Source of the DNA: an uncultured Collinsella sp.
GTDB lineage: Bacteria > Actinomycetota > Coriobacteriia > Coriobacteriales > Coriobacteriaceae
Length of the DNA: 6,267 nucleotides
Direction: 5' to 3'
Assembly (NCBI GenBank): GCA_958407085.1
Contig: CATYHY010000082.1
Span: forward strand, 1 to 6,267
The notes beneath the pieces are model-generated. The model was not told where the DNA came from. It did not search any database and saw only the letters and a program-made list of their open reading frames with translations. The position numbers and the translations under genes are program-made. This document shows, in pieces, positions 4,951-6,267 of this stretch; the stretch's first letter is position 1; each line of letters begins with the position of its first letter.

Positions 4951-6090
4951 TTAGTAGTCCACCGCCGCAGGGCTGTTCATCCAGTCGCTCACAAACGCGC
5001 CGTAGCGGCCCTCGATAATGGCCTGGCGGGCACGCTGCATAAGGTTGAGCAGGTAGTAGATGTTGTGCATCGAAAGCAGGATGCCGCCGAGCATCTCCTT
5101 CTGCGTGACCATGTGGCGAATGAGCGCGCGGCTGTAGCCGCCCGTGCACACCGGGCAGGTGCAGGTGGGGTCGATGGGGCCGTCGTCGTGCGCAAAACGC
5201 GCGTTGCGGAAGTTAAGGCGACCTTCACTGGAGAATGCCGTGCCCATGCGGCCGGTGCGCGTCGGCAGCACGCAGTCGAACATATCGATGCCCACGCCCA
5301 CGCCGCGCACGAGCGTCGTCGGGTTGCCGACGCCCATCAGGTAGCGCGGCTTGTGCTTGGGCATGTACTCGCTCGCAAGCGGCGCCAGGGTCTCGAACAT
5401 GGTCTCGTGGTCCTCGCCCACCGAGTAGCCGCCGATGCCGTAACCCGGGAAGTCGCCGCACTCCTCCAGATGGCGCAGCGAGCGCAGGCGCAGGTCCAGG
5501 TGCATGCCGCCCTGGACGATGCCAAAGAGTGCCTGGTCATCGCGGGTATGCGCCTTATAGCAGCGCTCGGCCCACATACTCGACAGCTCAACGGCGCGCT
5601 CAACGTAGGCGCGCGTGGCGGGATAGCCCGGGCACTGGTCGAGCTGCATGCAGATGTCGGAGCCGAGCTTCATGGCGATTTCCATGTTGTCCTCGGGCGT
5701 CCAGAACACGTGACGGCCGTCGTAGTCGTTGACGATAAAGCGCACACCCTCGTCGGTGAGCTTGACAGCGTCGTTGTGGCTGAACACCTGGAAGCCGCCC
5801 GAGTCGGTAAGAATGGGGCCGTGCCAGTTCATGAACTTGTGCAGTCCGCCCAACTCGGCGATGGTGTCCTCGCCGGGACGCATGGACAGGTGATAGGTAT
5901 TGGCAAGCACGATCTGGGCACCGAGCTGCTTGACGGTCTCGGTAGGAATGCCCTTGACGTTTGCCTTGGTGCCCACGGGCATAAAGATCGGCGTCTCGAT
6001 GTCGCCGTGCGGGGTGTGCAGCACACCGGCACGCGCATGCGTTGTCGGATCCTCGGCAATCAGGTCGAATTTAAAAAGGTTCTGGTCCAT
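4951..6090 (-). CDS. tgt: tRNA-guanine(34) transglycosylase (queuosine pathway)
   Basis: A full-length 379-aa bacterial TGT. It exchanges guanine 34 in the anticodon of GUN tRNAs (Asp, Asn, His, Tyr) for preQ1 or, in salvage types, queuine. Key elements: DSGGFQVFS (96-104, Asp96 general acid/base); LDQCPGYP (150-157, Asp151); GIVQGG (190-195, Gln193); GGYSVGE (220-226, base-binding loop); FDCVLPTRTGRMG (271-283, nucleophile Asp272, and Arg278 in the tRNA-binding stretch); and zinc ligands Cys310, Cys312, Cys315 (CTCPVC) and His342. All catalytic and zinc residues are present. The start at ATG 6090 has AAGGAG 9 nt upstream (6100-6105). A TATAAT box lies 37-42 nt upstream. The usual partners queA, yajC and ruvAB are not in this window. 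The loop reads Tyr-Ser where typical bacterial enzymes have Leu-Ala, while keeping the Val that distinguishes them from the Gly form in eukaryotes. Confidence 0.97.
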   Translation of the reverse strand: MDQNLFKFDLIAEDPTTHARAGVLHTPHGDIETPIFMPVGTKANVKGIPTETVKQLGAQIVLANTYHLSMRPGEDTIAELGGLHKFMNWHGPILTDSGGFQVFSHNDAVKLTDEGVRFIVNDYDGRHVFWTPEDNMEIAMKLGSDICMQLDQCPGYPATRAYVERAVELSSMWAERCYKAHTRDDQALFGIVQGGMHLDLRLRSLRHLEECGDFPGYGIGGYSVGEDHETMFETLAPLASEYMPKHKPRYLMGVGNPTTLVRGVGVGIDMFDCVLPTRTGRMGTAFSSEGRLNFRNARFAHDDGPIDPTCTCPVCTGGYSRALIRHMVTQKEMLGGILLSMHNIYYLLNLMQRARQAIIEGRYGAFVSDWMNSPAAVDY

Positions 6091-6127
6091 AAACTGGAAC
6101 TCCTTGGTTGCGGTTCATACGCAAACC

Positions 6128-6133
6128 ATTATA
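6128..6133 (-). promoter_or_regulatory. tgt promoter -10 box (TATAAT)
   Basis: An exact sigma-70 -10 hexamer on the minus strand, predicting a start near 6121 and a leader of about 31 nt containing the AAGGAG site. At 16-18 nt upstream only GC-rich sequence is found (for example CGGTGC), so the -35 element is weak or absent. Confidence 0.65.
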
Positions 6134-6267
6134 CGGGCAACCCGCAAACCGCACCGACTCGACAGAAACTGGTGCAAAGGGGTCATAGTCATTGGGGACG
6201 TTCTTAAACGGTTAGTCGTTGGGTGTTCCTATAGTTTTGTCAACCGTCGGGGCTACTCCCGGTAGGG
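6134..6267. other. Intergenic DNA upstream of tgt to window edge; no gene seen
   Basis: No supported coding frame. It contains TTGGGGACGTTCTTAAACG (6192-6210), which resembles a repeat-type motif; loose inverted arms ACGGTT (6208-6213) and AACCGT (6242-6247); a minus-strand TTGACA (6238-6243) without a well-placed -10; and a small CGGG/CCCG hairpin near the end. These may belong to a repeat element or regulatory region that continues past the edge. Confidence 0.4.

Noticed and set aside
4591..6207. 538-codon plus-strand open frame opposite tgt and the LOG gene 5' end
   Set aside because: Composition is His/Val/Ala/Arg-rich with no recognisable motifs, and it lies antisense to tgt, which has every catalytic and zinc residue. 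It is a high-GC shadow frame.
6207..6243. Promoter using the minus-strand TTGACA at 6238-6243 or plus-strand TATAGT at 6230-6235
   Set aside because: No partner hexamer at a 16-18-nt spacing on either strand.
1..6267. CRISPR array, tRNA or rRNA gene, insertion sequence or phage genes
   Set aside because: No regularly spaced direct repeats, no cloverleaf or rRNA-like sequence, and no transposase, integrase or phage structural motifs were seen.

Overview
The window looks like chromosomal DNA from a high-GC Gram-positive bacterium, most probably an actinobacterium of the Coriobacteriia (Collinsella-like). This is inferred from the GC-rich housekeeping genes, the strong AGGAGG-type ribosome binding sites, and an actinobacterial-style LOG/TIGR00730 protein. 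No marker in the window proves the genus.

Layout, left to right. Positions 1-2144 hold two genes on the minus strand: a HAD-family phosphatase (1482-2144), then a PepV-like M20 dipeptidase (1426 down to the left edge, with its stop codon outside the window). They are 55 bp apart and probably share a transcript. A divergent intergenic region (2145-2300) separates them from a plus-strand DegV/FakB-type fatty-acid-binding protein (2301-3161); it holds a TATACT -10 box and two inverted repeats. A 63-nt hairpin element (3177-3239) sits between degV and the convergent toxin gene.

Positions 3255-3948 form a lower-GC, probably acquired, type II toxin-antitoxin module on the minus strand. It has a DinJ/RelB-like antitoxin, a YafQ-like toxin 2 nt downstream, its own -10 box, and a perfect 17-bp inverted repeat that probably acts as operator.

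Positions 3979-4737 encode a LOG/TIGR00730-family nucleotide phosphoribohydrolase-like protein (minus strand). Positions 4951-6090 encode tRNA-guanine transglycosylase, Tgt (minus strand), with a TATAAT promoter box. The 213 bp between these two genes hold a strong bulged hairpin and an intrinsic terminator that ends only a few bases before the LOG ribosome binding site. This is either tgt termination or an attenuator-like leader. From 6134 to the right edge I see no gene.

The genes are mostly independent housekeeping functions: peptide turnover, phosphate ester hydrolysis, fatty-acid binding, nucleotide metabolism and tRNA modification. One plasmid-like stabilisation or stress module lies among them. 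I see no clear new multi-gene system. The most interesting signals are in the non-coding DNA: the palindrome shared by LOG and the TA module, the terminator-in-leader arrangement, and the hairpin element after degV.
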